Shown: positions 40,979-50,590, counted from the first letter of the stretch. The stretch: 64,000 bases of DNA from Paracoccus luteus (GCF_004522155.1 NZ_SDEA01000001.1:186001-250000), one strand, 5' to 3'. Translations and numbers: made by a program. The notes: generated from the letters alone by a model not told the origin.

Positions 40979-41014
40979 GATGCCGCGCGGCCACCCCGCG
41001 CGGCATCTGCGTTT
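40979..41014 (+). terminator. Probable terminator of the tct operon
   Basis: A 12-bp perfect inverted repeat (GATGCCGCGCGG / CCGCGCGGCATC) with a CCACC loop is followed by TGCGTTT. The T run is poor but the stem is very stable. Confidence 0.65.
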
Positions 41015-41127
41015 CGGCAGCGGCAGTCGGGGCGCGCCCCCCCCCACCACACGGCGACGGACCCGGACGCCCCATTGCGCGTTGCCCTTCGGGTTTGGCG
41101 CACTTGACGCACGGGGGCTGCGGAACG

Positions 41128-42936
41128 ATGGCGGACACGGTCGCGGATTTCATCTGGCAACGGCTGCACGACTGGGGCGCGCGGCGGGTCTATGGTTATC
41201 CCGGCGACGGCATCGGCGGGCTGATCGGCGCGCTGCACCGCATGGACAAGGCCGCAAAGGACGACGCCGACGCGCCCCGCATCCAGTTCGTGCAGGTCCG
41301 GCACGAGGAAATGGCGGGCCTGTGCGCAACCGCCCATGCCAAGTTCACCGGCGAGGTCGGGCTGTGCATCGCCACATCGGGGCCGGGCGCGGTGCATCTG
41401 CTGAACGGGCTTTACGACGCCAAGGGCGATCACATGCCCGTCGTGGCGCTGGTCGGCCAGCAGGCGCGTACGGCGATGGGGTCGCATTACCAGCAGGATC
41501 TGGACCTGCAGTCGCTGTTCAAGGACGTCGCGGGCGCGTTCGTGGCCACCGCCACCGTGCCCCAGCAGGTGCCGCATCTGATCGACCGGGCCTGGCGGAT
41601 CGCGCAGGCGGAACGGCGGGTCTGCTGCGTGATCCTGCCCAACGATCTGCAGACCCTGCCGATGGAACAGCCCGCGCGGGCGCATGGCGCGACCTTCTCG
41701 GGCGTGGGGCTGGCGCGGACGCGGCCGGTCCCCGAACCCGACGCGCTGGCGGCGGCGGCGGTGCTGAACGCGGGCGAACGCGTGGCGATGCTGGTCGGCG
41801 CGGGCGCGCTGGACGCCAGCGACGAGGTGGGGCAGGTCGCCGACATCCTTGGTGCGGGCGTGGCCAAGGCGCTGCTGGGCAAGACCGTGCTGCCCGACGA
41901 CCTTCCGTGGGTCACGGGGTCGATGGGCCTGCTGGGCACCCCCGCCAGCGACGCGCTGATGCGGGGCTGCGACACGCTGCTGTGGGTCGGCTCGGGGTTT
42001 CCCTATGCCGAGTTCCTGCCCAGGCCGGGCACCGCGCGGGGCGTCCAGATCGACCGCGACGCCGCCATGCTGGGCCTGCGCTATCCGATGGAGGTGAACC
42101 TGCTGGGCGACGCCGCCGCCACCCTGCGCGCGCTGGTCCCGCTGCTGGAACGCAAGCAGGACCGCGGCTGGCGAACCAAGGTCGAGGAGGAGGTTGCGAA
42201 GTCGCGCGAGGCGCTGGCGGGCGCGGCCGCGACCGAGGCCGAGCCGATCAACCCCCAGCGCATCACCCGCGAGCTGACCCCGCGCCTGCCCGATGGCGCC
42301 ATCGTCACCGCCGACAGCGGCACGACGACCGTCTGGTGGGCGCGCGACCTGGACCTGCGCGCGGGGATGAAGGGGTCGTGTTCCGGCACGCTGGCCACGA
42401 TGGGCTGCGCCGTCCCCTATGCCATCGCCGCCAAGTTCGCCCATCCCGACCGGGCGGTGATCGCGCTGGCGGGGGACGGCGCGATGCAGATGAACGGCAT
42501 GTCCGAACTGATCACCATCGCGCGTTACTGGCGGCAATGGGCCGACCCGCGGCTGGTTGTCATGGCGCTGAACAACCGCGAGCTGGCCTTCGTCACATGG
42601 GAGGAGCGGGTCCAGATCGGCGATCCGAAATGGCCCGCAAGCCAGACGCTGCCCGACATCCCCTATGCCGACGTCGCGCGGCTGATGGGGCTGGGCGGCC
42701 GCCGCGTGGAACGCCCCGAGGACATCGGCCCCGCCTGGGACGAGGCGCTGGCCGCCGACCGGCCGTTCGTGCTGGACATCCTGGGCGATCCGAACGTCGC
42801 GCCCTTGCCGCCGCACATCACGATGAAACAGGCGCGGGCGTTCGCGCAGGCGCTGTGGCAGGGCGAACCGGGGCCGGGCGCCGCCATCGCGGGCGCGGCG
42901 AAACAGGTCATCGGCCGCATCCTGCCGGAAGGCTGA
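41128..42936 (+). CDS. Thiamine pyrophosphate enzyme, PoxB/acetolactate-synthase-like
   Basis: 602-residue TPP enzyme of the pyruvate oxidase/acetolactate synthase superfamily. N-terminal PYR domain has YGYPGDGIGGLIGAL and the catalytic Glu in VRHEEMAG (about 58). A central domain may hold FAD or ADP. The C-terminal PP domain has GDGAMQMNGMSELIT ... MALNNRELA for TPP/Mg binding. It lacks an ilvN partner, so pyruvate oxidase or another 2-oxo-acid decarboxylase/carboligase is likelier than valine biosynthesis. DUF421 follows 26 bp later, probably in one transcript. Confidence 0.85.
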   Translation: MADTVADFIWQRLHDWGARRVYGYPGDGIGGLIGALHRMDKAAKDDADAPRIQFVQVRHEEMAGLCATAHAKFTGEVGLCIATSGPGAVHLLNGLYDAKGDHMPVVALVGQQARTAMGSHYQQDLDLQSLFKDVAGAFVATATVPQQVPHLIDRAWRIAQAERRVCCVILPNDLQTLPMEQPARAHGATFSGVGLARTRPVPEPDALAAAAVLNAGERVAMLVGAGALDASDEVGQVADILGAGVAKALLGKTVLPDDLPWVTGSMGLLGTPASDALMRGCDTLLWVGSGFPYAEFLPRPGTARGVQIDRDAAMLGLRYPMEVNLLGDAAATLRALVPLLERKQDRGWRTKVEEEVAKSREALAGAAATEAEPINPQRITRELTPRLPDGAIVTADSGTTTVWWARDLDLRAGMKGSCSGTLATMGCAVPYAIAAKFAHPDRAVIALAGDGAMQMNGMSELITIARYWRQWADPRLVVMALNNRELAFVTWEERVQIGDPKWPASQTLPDIPYADVARLMGLGGRRVERPEDIGPAWDEALAADRPFVLDILGDPNVAPLPPHITMKQARAFAQALWQGEPGPGAAIAGAAKQVIGRILPEG

Positions 42937-42962
42937 CCGGCACACCGTCAACAATCGAGGTC

Positions 42963-43469
42963 ATGATGTTCCAGCTTGAGACGCCACTGTTCGAACTGAT
43001 CCTGCGGGGCGCGTTCCTTTACCTGCTGTTCCTGGTCCTGTTCCGCATCCTGCCGCGCCGCACGGCCAGCGAGATGGCGTCGATGGACCTGGTGTTCCTG
43101 CTGCTGATCACCGAGGCGGCGTCGCACGCGCTGGGGGATTTCTCGTCGCTGACGGGCGGAACGGTGCAGATCATGACGATGGTGGTCCTGAACTGGGGGA
43201 TCAACAAGCTGTCGTTCCACTTTCGCTGGATCGAGCGGCTGGCCGAACACCGTCCGCTGGTCGTCATCCGCGACGGCAAGACCATCCCCGAGCATCTGCG
43301 GCGCGAGTCGCTGACCGCCGAGGAACTGGACAGCAACCTGCGGATGGAGGGGCTTGAGCGCGTCGATCAGGTCAAGATCGCGCATCTGGAAAGCGACGGC
43401 CGGCTGAGCGTCATCAAGGCCGACCCGCAGGACGACGAGGGCGGACCGCCGTCGAAGCTGGCCACCTGA
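42963..43469 (+). CDS. DUF421 (YetF-like) membrane protein
   Basis: 168 residues: two or three N-terminal hydrophobic segments (about 8-28, 40-60, 68-82) and a cytoplasmic domain of the YetF/DUF421 type (HRPLVVIRDGKTIPEHLRRE ... LTAEELDSNLR). Function unknown; family members are often stress- or spore-associated. Two adjacent ATGs (42963, 42966) precede FQLETP. Follows the TPP enzyme. The codons for its end (SKLAT-stop) form the first of four degenerate repeats. Confidence 0.83.
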   Translation: MMFQLETPLFELILRGAFLYLLFLVLFRILPRRTASEMASMDLVFLLLITEAASHALGDFSSLTGGTVQIMTMVVLNWGINKLSFHFRWIERLAEHRPLVVIRDGKTIPEHLRRESLTAEELDSNLRMEGLERVDQVKIAHLESDGRLSVIKADPQDDEGGPPSKLAT

Positions 43470-43627
43470 GGGCGGGCCGCGGAAGCTGGTCACGTCATAC
43501 GGCGGACCCGCAAGCGGGCGGGCAGCCATTGCAGCTGGCCACCCTGAGGAGGGCAGCCGCCGACACCGGTCAGGGGATGCGGCGCACACGCTGGCGGACG
43601 GGCCGCCCTGAAGCTGTCCACCCGACG
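43441..43627. repeat. Four degenerate repeats starting in the DUF421 3' end
   Basis: Imperfect copies of a unit like GGGCCGCC...GAAGCTGGCCACC begin near 43441, 43473, 43517 and 43598. The first lies in the last codons of the DUF421 gene, the others in non-coding DNA before the NAD(P)HX dehydratase. They look like decayed copies of the gene's 3' end. No terminator is seen here. Confidence 0.6.
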
Positions 43628-43694
43628 CGCGAACCGCAGCCCCGCAGCACGGGCGCGGGCGGCTGCGTCCGGCCGCGGGCGACATGAACGGCCG

Positions 43695-44564
43695 TCACAC
43701 GCCCCGCATCAGGCTGGGAAACTCGCCCGGCAGTTCGCGGGCAAGGAAACCCATCGGGCCAAGCCGTTCGGCCAGCCTGCGCCCGGCCTCTCCGTGCAGC
43801 CAGACGCCCCAGCAGGTCGCCTGCCACGGCGGCAGGCCGCGGGCGCACAGCCCGGCGATGACGCCGGTCAGCACGTCGCCGGACCCCCCGGTCGCCAGCC
43901 CGACGCCGCCGCCGGCATAGACCATCATCTCGCCCTCCGGGTTGGCGATCAGGGTCGTCGCGCCCTTGATCATCAGCACCGCGTTCAGACGGCGGGCAAA
44001 GTCGCGGGCCACGTGGTCGCGGCGCGCCTCGATCTCGTCGGCCGAAAGGCCGGTCAGCTGCGCCATCTCGCCCAGGTGCGGGGTCAGGATCGCGCGCCCG
44101 CCCAGGGCTGCCACCCGGTCGTGCCGGCCGGCGGCCGCGCCGACCGCCGCCGCGTCCAGGATGACCGGCATTTCCGCCACCGGCAGCAGGGCATCCAGCA
44201 GCAGCCCGGCCGCATCGGCTGACGCCATCGCCGGACCGATCGCCAGACAGCCGCAGCGCCCGATGCGGCCGGCGAGATCGCCCGGCCCCGCGATCTCGCC
44301 ATCGGGCGTCATCGGCAGGGGAAAGAACCCCGCCTCGGGCAGGGCAAAGCCCGCGGGGATCGCCAGCGCCTCGGGCAGGGCGATCTGGACCTTGCCGGCG
44401 CCCGCGCGGAACGCCGCCTCGGCCGTCAGGACGATGCCGCCGGGCACCATCCGCGACCCGCCGACCAGCATCACCTGCCCGCGGCTGTTCTTGTCGGTAT
44501 CCTCGGGGTGCTGCGGCAGCGGGTGGCGGCGCAGCCAGCGGGCGTCCAGCGCCTCGCCGGTCAT
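43695..44564 (-). CDS. nnrD: ADP-dependent NAD(P)H-hydrate dehydratase
   Basis: Repairs hydrated NADH/NADPH. 289 residues in a ribokinase-like fold. Motifs are DTDKNSRGQVMLVGGS near the N-terminus, LDAAAVGAA, LTPHLGEMAQLTG, and the ATP/ADP-binding GGGVGLATGGSGDVLTG near 215-232. Only the dehydratase half is present; the NnrE epimerase domain, often fused in bacteria, is absent. Start overlaps the upstream phosphatase stop by 4 bp, so the two are coupled. Confidence 0.92.
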   Translation of the reverse strand: MTGEALDARWLRRHPLPQHPEDTDKNSRGQVMLVGGSRMVPGGIVLTAEAAFRAGAGKVQIALPEALAIPAGFALPEAGFFPLPMTPDGEIAGPGDLAGRIGRCGCLAIGPAMASADAAGLLLDALLPVAEMPVILDAAAVGAAAGRHDRVAALGGRAILTPHLGEMAQLTGLSADEIEARRDHVARDFARRLNAVLMIKGATTLIANPEGEMMVYAGGGVGLATGGSGDVLTGVIAGLCARGLPPWQATCWGVWLHGEAGRRLAERLGPMGFLARELPGEFPSLMRGV

Positions 44565-45328
44565 CCGCGGGTTCCCACGATGGGATCGGGCTCGCGGGTG
44601 ACGGGCGTGTCCTCGGCCTCCATCGGGGCGGTGACGTTATAGCGGACCAACTCCATCTCTCCATCGGTGTCGGCGGCGCCGGGTGTCCAGCGGTATTCGG
44701 TGATCGAGCAGTTGGCCACGTCCTTTTCGCGGTCGATGGCCAGGATCTGCTCTTCGGTCAGGCCCTCGATGATATAGCGCAGGCACAACACGACGACCTG
44801 ATGCGCCACGATCATCACCCGGCAGCCGCCGTGGTGCAGCCCGACCGTGTCCAGCAGCGCGCGCAGCCGGAAGATCACGTCGCACCAGCTCTCGCCGCCC
44901 GGCGGGCGATGATAGAACTTGCCCAGCATGGCGCGCAGTTCGGCCTGCTGGGGCAACTCGGCGCGGATGCCGATGCCGGTCAGCCCGTCGAGGATGCCGA
45001 ACTCCTTCTCTCGCAGGCGTTCGTCAAGGTGGATGCGCTGGTCGGGCGCGCAGCCGCCTGCGTCGCGGAACAGCCGCGCGGTGTCCTGCGCGCGCAGATA
45101 GGGCGAGGACAGGACGACGTTCGGCCGCCCCTCCTCGTTGCCCTGCGCGAACCAGTGGCCCAGGGCGCGCGCCTGCCGTTCGCCCAGATCCGACAGCGGC
45201 ACGTCCACGTCGCGGCCGGTCAGTTCGATGCGCGCCAGTTGCGCCTGATAGGCGGCGTCGCGGGCGACGTTGCCCGCGCTTTCGCCGTGGCGCACGATCC
45301 ACAGCCGTTCGGGCCAGCGGGGAGTCAT
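44561..45328 (-). CDS. Histidine phosphatase family protein
   Basis: 255-residue phosphoglycerate-mutase-like phosphatase. The N-terminal IVRHGESAGN supplies the phosphorylated His, followed by SPYLRAQDTARLF, EKEFGILDG, PPGGESWCDV and the second catalytic His in MIVAHQVVV near 185. Substrate not predictable; length and motifs are nearer to a broad phosphatase than a true mutase. Coupled to nnrD. Confidence 0.87.
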   Translation of the reverse strand: MTPRWPERLWIVRHGESAGNVARDAAYQAQLARIELTGRDVDVPLSDLGERQARALGHWFAQGNEEGRPNVVLSSPYLRAQDTARLFRDAGGCAPDQRIHLDERLREKEFGILDGLTGIGIRAELPQQAELRAMLGKFYHRPPGGESWCDVIFRLRALLDTVGLHHGGCRVMIVAHQVVVLCLRYIIEGLTEEQILAIDREKDVANCSITEYRWTPGAADTDGEMELVRYNVTAPMEAEDTPVTREPDPIVGTRG

Positions 45329-45359
45329 GGCGATCGTCGCATGCCGGGCCGCGCCGGGA

Positions 45360-46529
45360 TCAAGGCGTCATGACGCATTTGAAACATTCGCTGCGGTTGT
45401 CGCGGAACGTCTTGTAAAACCCCGGCCCGTCATCCAGCGTGCCGCGATGGGTGATGATGACGCTGGGATCGATGTCGCCCGCGACGACGCGTTTCAGCAG
45501 CCGGTCCATATAGGCCCGCGTGTTGGTCTGCCCGCCCCGCAGCATCAGCCCCTTGCCGAAGGCCGCGCCGATGGGGAACTTGTCCACCACCCCGGCATAG
45601 ACGCCGGGGATCGACACCGCGCCGCCCTTGCGGCAGCACATGATGGCGTCGCGCAGCGCGTTCGGGCGGTCGGTTTCCAGCATCAGCGTCGTCTTGACCT
45701 TGTCATAGACGTTGCCGATGACGGATGCGCCGTGCGCCTCAAGGCCGACCGCGTCCACGCAGCGGTTGGGCAGCTTGCCGCCGGTCAGTTCCATCAGGCG
45801 GTCATAGCTGTCCTCGCTGGACAGGTCGATCGTCTCGGCTCCGGCCTCGCGCGCAAGCGCCAGCCGACCCTCCTCGAAGTCCAGCGCAAAGACCCGTTCC
45901 GCCCCCAGCATCAGGGCCGAGCGGATGGCGAACTGGCCCACGGGGCCGCAGCCCCAGACGGCGACGAGATCGCCCGGCCCGGTGCCGATCTGTTCGACCG
46001 CCTGATAGCCGGTGGGAAAGATGTCGGTCAGGAACAGCACCTTTTCGTCCGGCAGCCCCTCGGGGACGGCCAGCAGGCCGACATCGGCGTGCGGCACCCG
46101 GACCAGTTCCGCCTGTCCGCCCGCATAGCCGCCGAAAAGGTGGGAATAGCCGAACATCCCGCCCCCGGCCTGGCCGTAAAGCGCCTCGACCTTTTCGTGG
46201 TCGGGGTTGGTGTTGTCGCACAGCGAGAACGCATCGACGCGGCAGAACGCGCAGTGCCCGCAGGCGATGTTGAAGGGCACCAGCACCCGGTCGCCGATCT
46301 TGTGGCGGGTGACGCCCGACCCGGCGGCGACGATCTCGCCCATGAACTCGTGGCCCACGATGTCGCCCTTGCGCATCTCGGGGATGAAACCGTCGTAAAG
46401 ATGCAGGTCGGACCCGCAGATGGCGGTGCTGGTCACGCGCAGGACGACATCGCCCGCGTCCTCGATGGTGGGGTCGTCGTGGGTGTCGACCCGGACGTCC
46501 CCGGTGCCGTGAAAGGTGATCGCGCGCAT
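45360..46529 (-). CDS. Zinc-dependent alcohol dehydrogenase
   Basis: 389-residue medium-chain dehydrogenase. Catalytic zinc ligands are in CGSDLHLYDG (Cys near 39) and GHEFMGEI (His/Glu near 64). The structural zinc motif is CGHCAFC...C (about 93-107). The Rossmann motif is VWGCGPVGQFA near 185. The insert YGQAGGGMFGYSHLFGGYAGG is typical of the glutathione-independent formaldehyde-dehydrogenase-like subgroup. I chose ATG 46529 (MRAITFHG) over 46544 because it matches the family N-terminus. Single gene; physiological alcohol unknown. Confidence 0.87.
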   Translation of the reverse strand: MRAITFHGTGDVRVDTHDDPTIEDAGDVVLRVTSTAICGSDLHLYDGFIPEMRKGDIVGHEFMGEIVAAGSGVTRHKIGDRVLVPFNIACGHCAFCRVDAFSLCDNTNPDHEKVEALYGQAGGGMFGYSHLFGGYAGGQAELVRVPHADVGLLAVPEGLPDEKVLFLTDIFPTGYQAVEQIGTGPGDLVAVWGCGPVGQFAIRSALMLGAERVFALDFEEGRLALAREAGAETIDLSSEDSYDRLMELTGGKLPNRCVDAVGLEAHGASVIGNVYDKVKTTLMLETDRPNALRDAIMCCRKGGAVSIPGVYAGVVDKFPIGAAFGKGLMLRGGQTNTRAYMDRLLKRVVAGDIDPSVIITHRGTLDDGPGFYKTFRDNRSECFKCVMTP

Positions 46530-46619
46530 GATGCTGTTTCCCATTGGCTGCGCAACGGAAACAGGGCGGGCGCGTCATGGTTCCCGCCGATGTTCATCGC
46601 GGGGCTGCGGCGCAATGCC

Positions 46620-46644
46620 AAAGGGCGGCAGTCGCCCGCCGCCC
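46620..46644 (-). terminator. Weak terminator after the aldolase gene
   Basis: On the minus strand a 7-bp stem (GGGCGGC / GCCGCCC) with an 8-nt loop is followed by TTT. It lies 31 bases past the aldolase stop. Short T run, so modest confidence. Confidence 0.4.
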
Positions 46645-46675
46645 CCGATCCGGTGCCTGACGGGCGCGCCGCCCC

Positions 46676-47605
46676 TCAGCCCTTGTTCTGATAGATGTCC
46701 ACCAGCTTGCCCAGCATCGTCAGCGCATCCTCGCGCGAGCGCTGGAAGCTGTTGCGCCCGATGATGGAGCCGTTGCCGCCGCCGTCGCGGATGGCGCGGG
46801 CGTCCTCATAGACCGCGTCCTCGCCCTTGGCAGCGCCACCCGAGAAGACGACGATCCGCCGCCCGCCGAACGCCGCATCCATGCAGTGGCGCACGCGCGC
46901 GGCCTGGGTGGAAATGTCGATGCCCTGGTCCTGATAGACCTTCTTCGCATCCTTGTTCTCAAGAACGTCGGTGGACAGCTTGATCTTGATGACATGCGCG
47001 CCCAGCAGCGCCGCGATCTGCGCGGCATAGGCGGCGATGTCGATGGCCGTCTCGCCGTCCTTGGTGATCGCCTCGCCGCGCGGATAGGACCAGATCACGG
47101 TCGGGATGCCGACGGATGCGGCCTCGGCGCGCATCTCGGAAATCTCCTCGAACATGTCCAGCGCCATGTCCGAACCCGGATAGATGGTAAAGCCGATGGC
47201 GGCGCAGCCCAGCCGCAGCGCGTCCTGCACGGTCGCGGTCACGGCCTGGTTCTTGCCGGCGGTGTCGCTCATCAGGCTGTTGGCGCTGTTGCATTTCAGG
47301 ATCGTGGGGATCTGGCCGGCATAGGTGTCGGCGCCGGCCTCAATCATGCCCAGGGGCGCTGCATAGGCGTTCAGCCCGGCGTCGATGGCCAGTTGATAGT
47401 GGTAATGGGGGTCATAGCCCAGCGGGTTCTTGGCAAAGGACCGCGCGGGGCCGTGTTCAAAGCCCTGATCGACCGGCAGGATGATCATCTTGCCGGTGCC
47501 GGCCAGCTTGCCGGTCATCAGCATGCGGGCAAGGTTGCCCTTCACGCCGGGGTTTTCGCCCTCATAATTGGCGAGGATCTTCTTGACGGTCTCGGTCATC
47601 TGCAT
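46676..47605 (-). CDS. Class I fructose-bisphosphate aldolase
   Basis: 309-residue Schiff-base aldolase of the DhnA/FbaB type, cleaving or forming fructose 1,6-bisphosphate in glycolysis, gluconeogenesis or the Calvin cycle. Motifs include MIILPVDQGFEHGPARSF near 40, the active-site Lys probably in HVIKIKLSTD near 207, and VVFSGGAAKGED near 250. Start at 47605 (MQMTETVKK) has CGGAG 8 bases upstream; the next ATG at 47599 is equally usable. Near pgk and glpX but each is transcribed separately. Confidence 0.9.
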   Translation of the reverse strand: MQMTETVKKILANYEGENPGVKGNLARMLMTGKLAGTGKMIILPVDQGFEHGPARSFAKNPLGYDPHYHYQLAIDAGLNAYAAPLGMIEAGADTYAGQIPTILKCNSANSLMSDTAGKNQAVTATVQDALRLGCAAIGFTIYPGSDMALDMFEEISEMRAEAASVGIPTVIWSYPRGEAITKDGETAIDIAAYAAQIAALLGAHVIKIKLSTDVLENKDAKKVYQDQGIDISTQAARVRHCMDAAFGGRRIVVFSGGAAKGEDAVYEDARAIRDGGGNGSIIGRNSFQRSREDALTMLGKLVDIYQNKG

Positions 47606-47762
47606 GGGACGGCTCCGCATCGGGTTCGGGATGGCCTGCCTTATCAGACCGGGACGCGGGGGAAAGTGCGGTTGCGCTAACGGCACGGGGCTTTGCGGGC
47701 AGGGCGGGCGGAACGCGCCCGGATCGCCCGGCGTTGAGGGTTTTTAGCGAGGGAAGACACCC

Positions 47763-47993
47763 ATGTCGCACAACGACGACAATGCCGCGCGGTCGGCGCG
47801 CCGTCACCGCCCCGCCATCCTGGCCATCCTTGTCGCGTTGGCGGCAGCGGCGCTGGCGCTGCTGTTCCTGTCGCCCTGGAAAACGCACGAGGACGCCGTC
47901 CAGCCCGCGGGCGCGGTGGCCGAGGGTCCGGCGACGTCGGACGCGCCCGTCGTCAGCCCGGAAGGGGCCGCACCGACGCCGCAGAACCCCTAG
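47763..47993 (+). CDS. Small single-span membrane protein
   Basis: 76 residues, function unknown. A charged N-terminus (MSHNDDNAARSARRHRP) is followed by one membrane helix (about 18-36, AILAILVALAAAALALLFL) and a Pro/Ala-rich periplasmic tail, a type common in Rhodobacterales. GCGAGGGAAGA upstream is a plausible ribosome binding site. Divergent from the aldolase, convergent with pgk. Confidence 0.72.
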   Translation: MSHNDDNAARSARRHRPAILAILVALAAAALALLFLSPWKTHEDAVQPAGAVAEGPATSDAPVVSPEGAAPTPQNP

Positions 47994-48053
47994 GGCGGGG
48001 GCGGGCGGGCCAGTCCGGGCGGGTCATTGCTCGCCAGTGCGGCCCGCCGCCGG

Positions 48054-49256
48054 TCAGCGCTTGGCGGCGACCAGGGCCGCGACGCCGGGCAGATCCTTGC
48101 CCTCCATCCATTCCAGGAACGCGCCGCCCGCCGTCGAGGTGAAGGTGAAATCGCCCGCGACCCCGGCCTTGTTCAGCGCGGCCACGGTGTCGCCGCCGCC
48201 GGCGACCGACACCAGCCTGCCCGCGCGGGTCAGTTCGGCCGCGGCCGCGGCGGCGGCATTGGTGGCGGCGTCGAACGGCTCGATCTCGAACGCGCCAAGC
48301 GGGCCGTTCCAGATCAGCGTGCGGCAGGTGGCGAACACGTCGCGGATGGCGGCGACGGTCTGCGGCCCCGCGTCAAGGATCATGGCATCGGGCGGGCAGG
48401 CGCTGGCGGGCACCGTCTCGCTGGCCGCGCCCGCCTTGAACTCGCGCGCCACGACCACGTCCACCGGCAGGTGGATGGTGCAGCCCGCGCCCTGCGCGCG
48501 GTCCAGGATGTCGCGTGCGGTGTCGGCCATGTCGCGTTCGGCCAGGCTTTTCCCGACCTCGATCCCCTGCGCCACCAGGAAGGTGTTGGCCATGCCGCCG
48601 CCGATCACCAGATGATCGACCTTGGCGATCAGGTTCGACAGCAGGTCAAGCTTGGTGGACACCTTGGCCCCGCCCACGACCGCCACGACCGGCCGTTCTG
48701 GGTTGCCAAGCGCCGCGTCCAGCGCGTTCAGCTCGGCCTCCATCAGGCGGCCCGCGGCGCAGGGCATCAGCCGCGCCAGCCCCTCGGTCGATCCGTGGGC
48801 GCGGTGGGCGGCCGAAAACGCGTCGTTCACGTAAACCTGCCCCAGCGCCGCCAGCGAGGCCGCGAAATGCGCGTCGTTGCCTTCCTCGCCGGGATAGAAG
48901 CGGGTGTTTTCCAGCAGCAGCACGTCGCCCGCGGACAGCTCCGCCACGGCGCGCTTGGCCGGGCCGCCGACGGCCTCGTCGGCAAAGCGCACGGGCTGTC
49001 CCAGCGCCGCTTCCAGCGCGGGCACGATCTGGCGCAGGCTCATCGCGTCGTTGCGCTGGCCCTTGGGGCGGTCGAAATGCGCCAGCAGGACGGGGATGCC
49101 GCCCTTGGCCTGGATATCCTTGACGGTCGGGACGATCTTGTCGATCCGGGTGGCGTCGGTGACGCGCCCGTCCTCGACCGGGACGTTCAGGTCGACGCGG
49201 GTCAGCACGACCTTTCCGTCCATGTCCATGTCGTCGATGGTGTTGAAACGGGCCAT
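48054..49256 (-). CDS. pgk: Phosphoglycerate kinase
   Basis: Transfers phosphate between 1,3-bisphosphoglycerate and ADP in glycolysis and, in reverse, the Calvin cycle. 400 residues, full length. Motifs are [18 protein letters not shown] (about 17-34), the basic patch [33 protein letters not shown] near 200, WNGPLGAFE and [13 protein letters not shown] (nucleotide site). AAAAGGAT precedes the ATG. Confidence 0.97.
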   Translation of the reverse strand: MARFNTIDDMDMDGKVVLTRVDLNVPVEDGRVTDATRIDKIVPTVKDIQAKGGIPVLLAHFDRPKGQRNDAMSLRQIVPALEAALGQPVRFADEAVGGPAKRAVAELSAGDVLLLENTRFYPGEEGNDAHFAASLAALGQVYVNDAFSAAHRAHGSTEGLARLMPCAAGRLMEAELNALDAALGNPERPVVAVVGGAKVSTKLDLLSNLIAKVDHLVIGGGMANTFLVAQGIEVGKSLAERDMADTARDILDRAQGAGCTIHLPVDVVVAREFKAGAASETVPASACPPDAMILDAGPQTVAAIRDVFATCRTLIWNGPLGAFEIEPFDAATNAAAAAAAELTRAGRLVSVAGGGDTVAALNKAGVAGDFTFTSTAGGAFLEWMEGKDLPGVAALVAAKR

Positions 49257-49433
49257 GCGCATATCCTTTTCCGGGCGGAAAGACTTTTGGCGGTTCTGCG
49301 GGATGATGACTTTTTCGTCAACCAGCGAGACGTCGCATCGCCCTGTCAGGGCGGACCCCGCCCGCCGCCCCGCGCGTTGCGCTGGCGGACGGCGGACCCT
49401 ATGTCCGTCACACCGACCGAAAAGGAGAGCCGG

Positions 49434-49940
49434 ATGGCCGAGATCAAAGACCCGGAGAACACCATCATCATCGAGCTGAAGGACGGCCCCGTGGTGATCG
49501 AGCTTCTCAGCGACGTGGCGCCGAAGCACGCCGAGCGCATGAAGGCGCTGGCCCGCGCGGGCGCCTATGACAACGTGGCGTTCCACCGCGTGATCGAAGG
49601 GTTCATGGCGCAGACCGGCGACGTGCAGCACGCCAACATGGAAAAGGACTATAACCCCGGCCGCGCGGGCACGGGCGGGTCCGACATGGACGACCTGCCG
49701 GCCGAGTTTTCCAGGCTGCCGCATGCGCGCGGCACGCTGGGGGCGGCGCGGTCGCAGAACCCCAACAGCGCCAACAGCCAGTTCTTCATCAACTTCAAGG
49801 ACAACGATTTCCTGAACGGGCAATACACGGTCTATGGCCGCGTCATCTCGGGGATGGAACACGTCGACAAGATCGCGCGGGGCGAGCCGCCGGCAAGCCC
49901 CGACCGCATGATCTCGGTCAAGGTGGCTGCCGATGCTTAA
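49434..49940 (+). CDS. Cytoplasmic peptidyl-prolyl isomerase (cyclophilin)
   Basis: 168-residue cyclophilin without signal peptide; catalyses cis-trans isomerisation of Xaa-Pro bonds in the cytoplasm. Active-site stretch [14 protein letters not shown] (about 48-61), the Gln/Phe stretch [11 protein letters not shown], and GQYTVYGRV. Start at 49434 (MAEIKD) has AAAGGAGAG 8 bases upstream; an earlier ATG lacks one. Its last eight bases overlap a second cyclophilin gene. Confidence 0.95.
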   Translation: MAEIKDPENTIIIELKDGPVVIELLSDVAPKHAERMKALARAGAYDNVAFHRVIEGFMAQTGDVQHANMEKDYNPGRAGTGGSDMDDLPAEFSRLPHARGTLGAARSQNPNSANSQFFINFKDNDFLNGQYTVYGRVISGMEHVDKIARGEPPASPDRMISVKVAADA

Positions 49941-50526
49941 GGTTCTGGTTCCCGCCGCCCTTGCGCTGTCCGCCACGGCCGCGTCGGCCCAGGGCCTGCC
50001 GGGCGTCACCGACGGCCCCGGCCCGAACATGGTGATCGAGGTCGCGGACGCTGCAGGCCAGCCCAAGGGCACGATCGTGCTGGACCTGTTCGCCGACAAG
50101 GCGCCCGGCCATGTCGAGCGGCTGGTCGCGCTGGCCAAGTCGGGGGCCTATGACGGCGTGGTGTTCCATCGCGTCATCGACGGCTTCATGGCGCAGACCG
50201 GCGACGTCCAGCACGGCAAGCAGGGCGGCGACACCGCCCGCGCCGGCATGGGCGGGTCCGAGATGCCGGACCTTGCGGCCGAGTTCAACGACGTCAGCTT
50301 TCAGGCCGGCACCGTGGGCATGGCCCGCAGCCAGGACCCCAACAGCGCCAACAGCCAGTTCTTCATCGACCTGGCGCCCGCGCCGTTCCTTGACGGGCAA
50401 TATACCGTCGTGGGGCAGCTGGTGGACGGCTGGGACGTGCTGAACGCCGTGAAAAAAGGCAATTCCGCCGCCAACGGTTCGGTGGACAAGCCCGACTATA
50501 TGGCCAAGGTCACGATCGCCGAGTGA
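49933..50526 (+). CDS. Periplasmic peptidyl-prolyl isomerase (cyclophilin)
   Basis: 197-residue cyclophilin with a signal peptide ([20 protein letters not shown]), hence periplasmic. Catalytic core [27 protein letters not shown] and GQYTVVGQL are intact. Homologous to the gene just upstream, which it overlaps by eight bases in another frame. This suggests a tandem duplication in which one copy gained export. A good terminator follows. Confidence 0.95.
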   Translation: MLKVLVPAALALSATAASAQGLPGVTDGPGPNMVIEVADAAGQPKGTIVLDLFADKAPGHVERLVALAKSGAYDGVVFHRVIDGFMAQTGDVQHGKQGGDTARAGMGGSEMPDLAAEFNDVSFQAGTVGMARSQDPNSANSQFFIDLAPAPFLDGQYTVVGQLVDGWDVLNAVKKGNSAANGSVDKPDYMAKVTIAE

Positions 50527-50546
50527 TCGCCGCTGCCGCGAACGGA

Positions 50547-50572
50547 AAAGCCCCCGGCGACGGGGGCTTTTT
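50547..50572. terminator. Bidirectional terminator between cyclophilin and DnaJ-like genes
   Basis: AGCCCCCG-GCGA-CGGGGGCT, a stem with a GNRA tetraloop, is flanked by A and T runs (AAAA on the left, TTTTT on the right), so it can stop transcription from both sides. Confidence 0.92.
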
Positions 50573-50590
50573 CGTGCGGAAAGCCGCAGT

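Noticed and set aside
41037..41045. Nine-C run before the TPP enzyme as a phase-variation tract
   Set aside because: It lies in non-coding DNA about 80 bp before the start and is short for this GC content.
37814..41050. Minus-strand open frame of over 1000 codons opposite the tct genes
   Set aside because: Arg/Gln/His-rich shadow translation of tctB-tctA-tctC; no domain recognisable.
42963..43469. Toxin or phage-type membrane protein
   Set aside because: The cytoplasmic part matches the DUF421/YetF pattern, and there are no phage or toxin-antitoxin neighbours.
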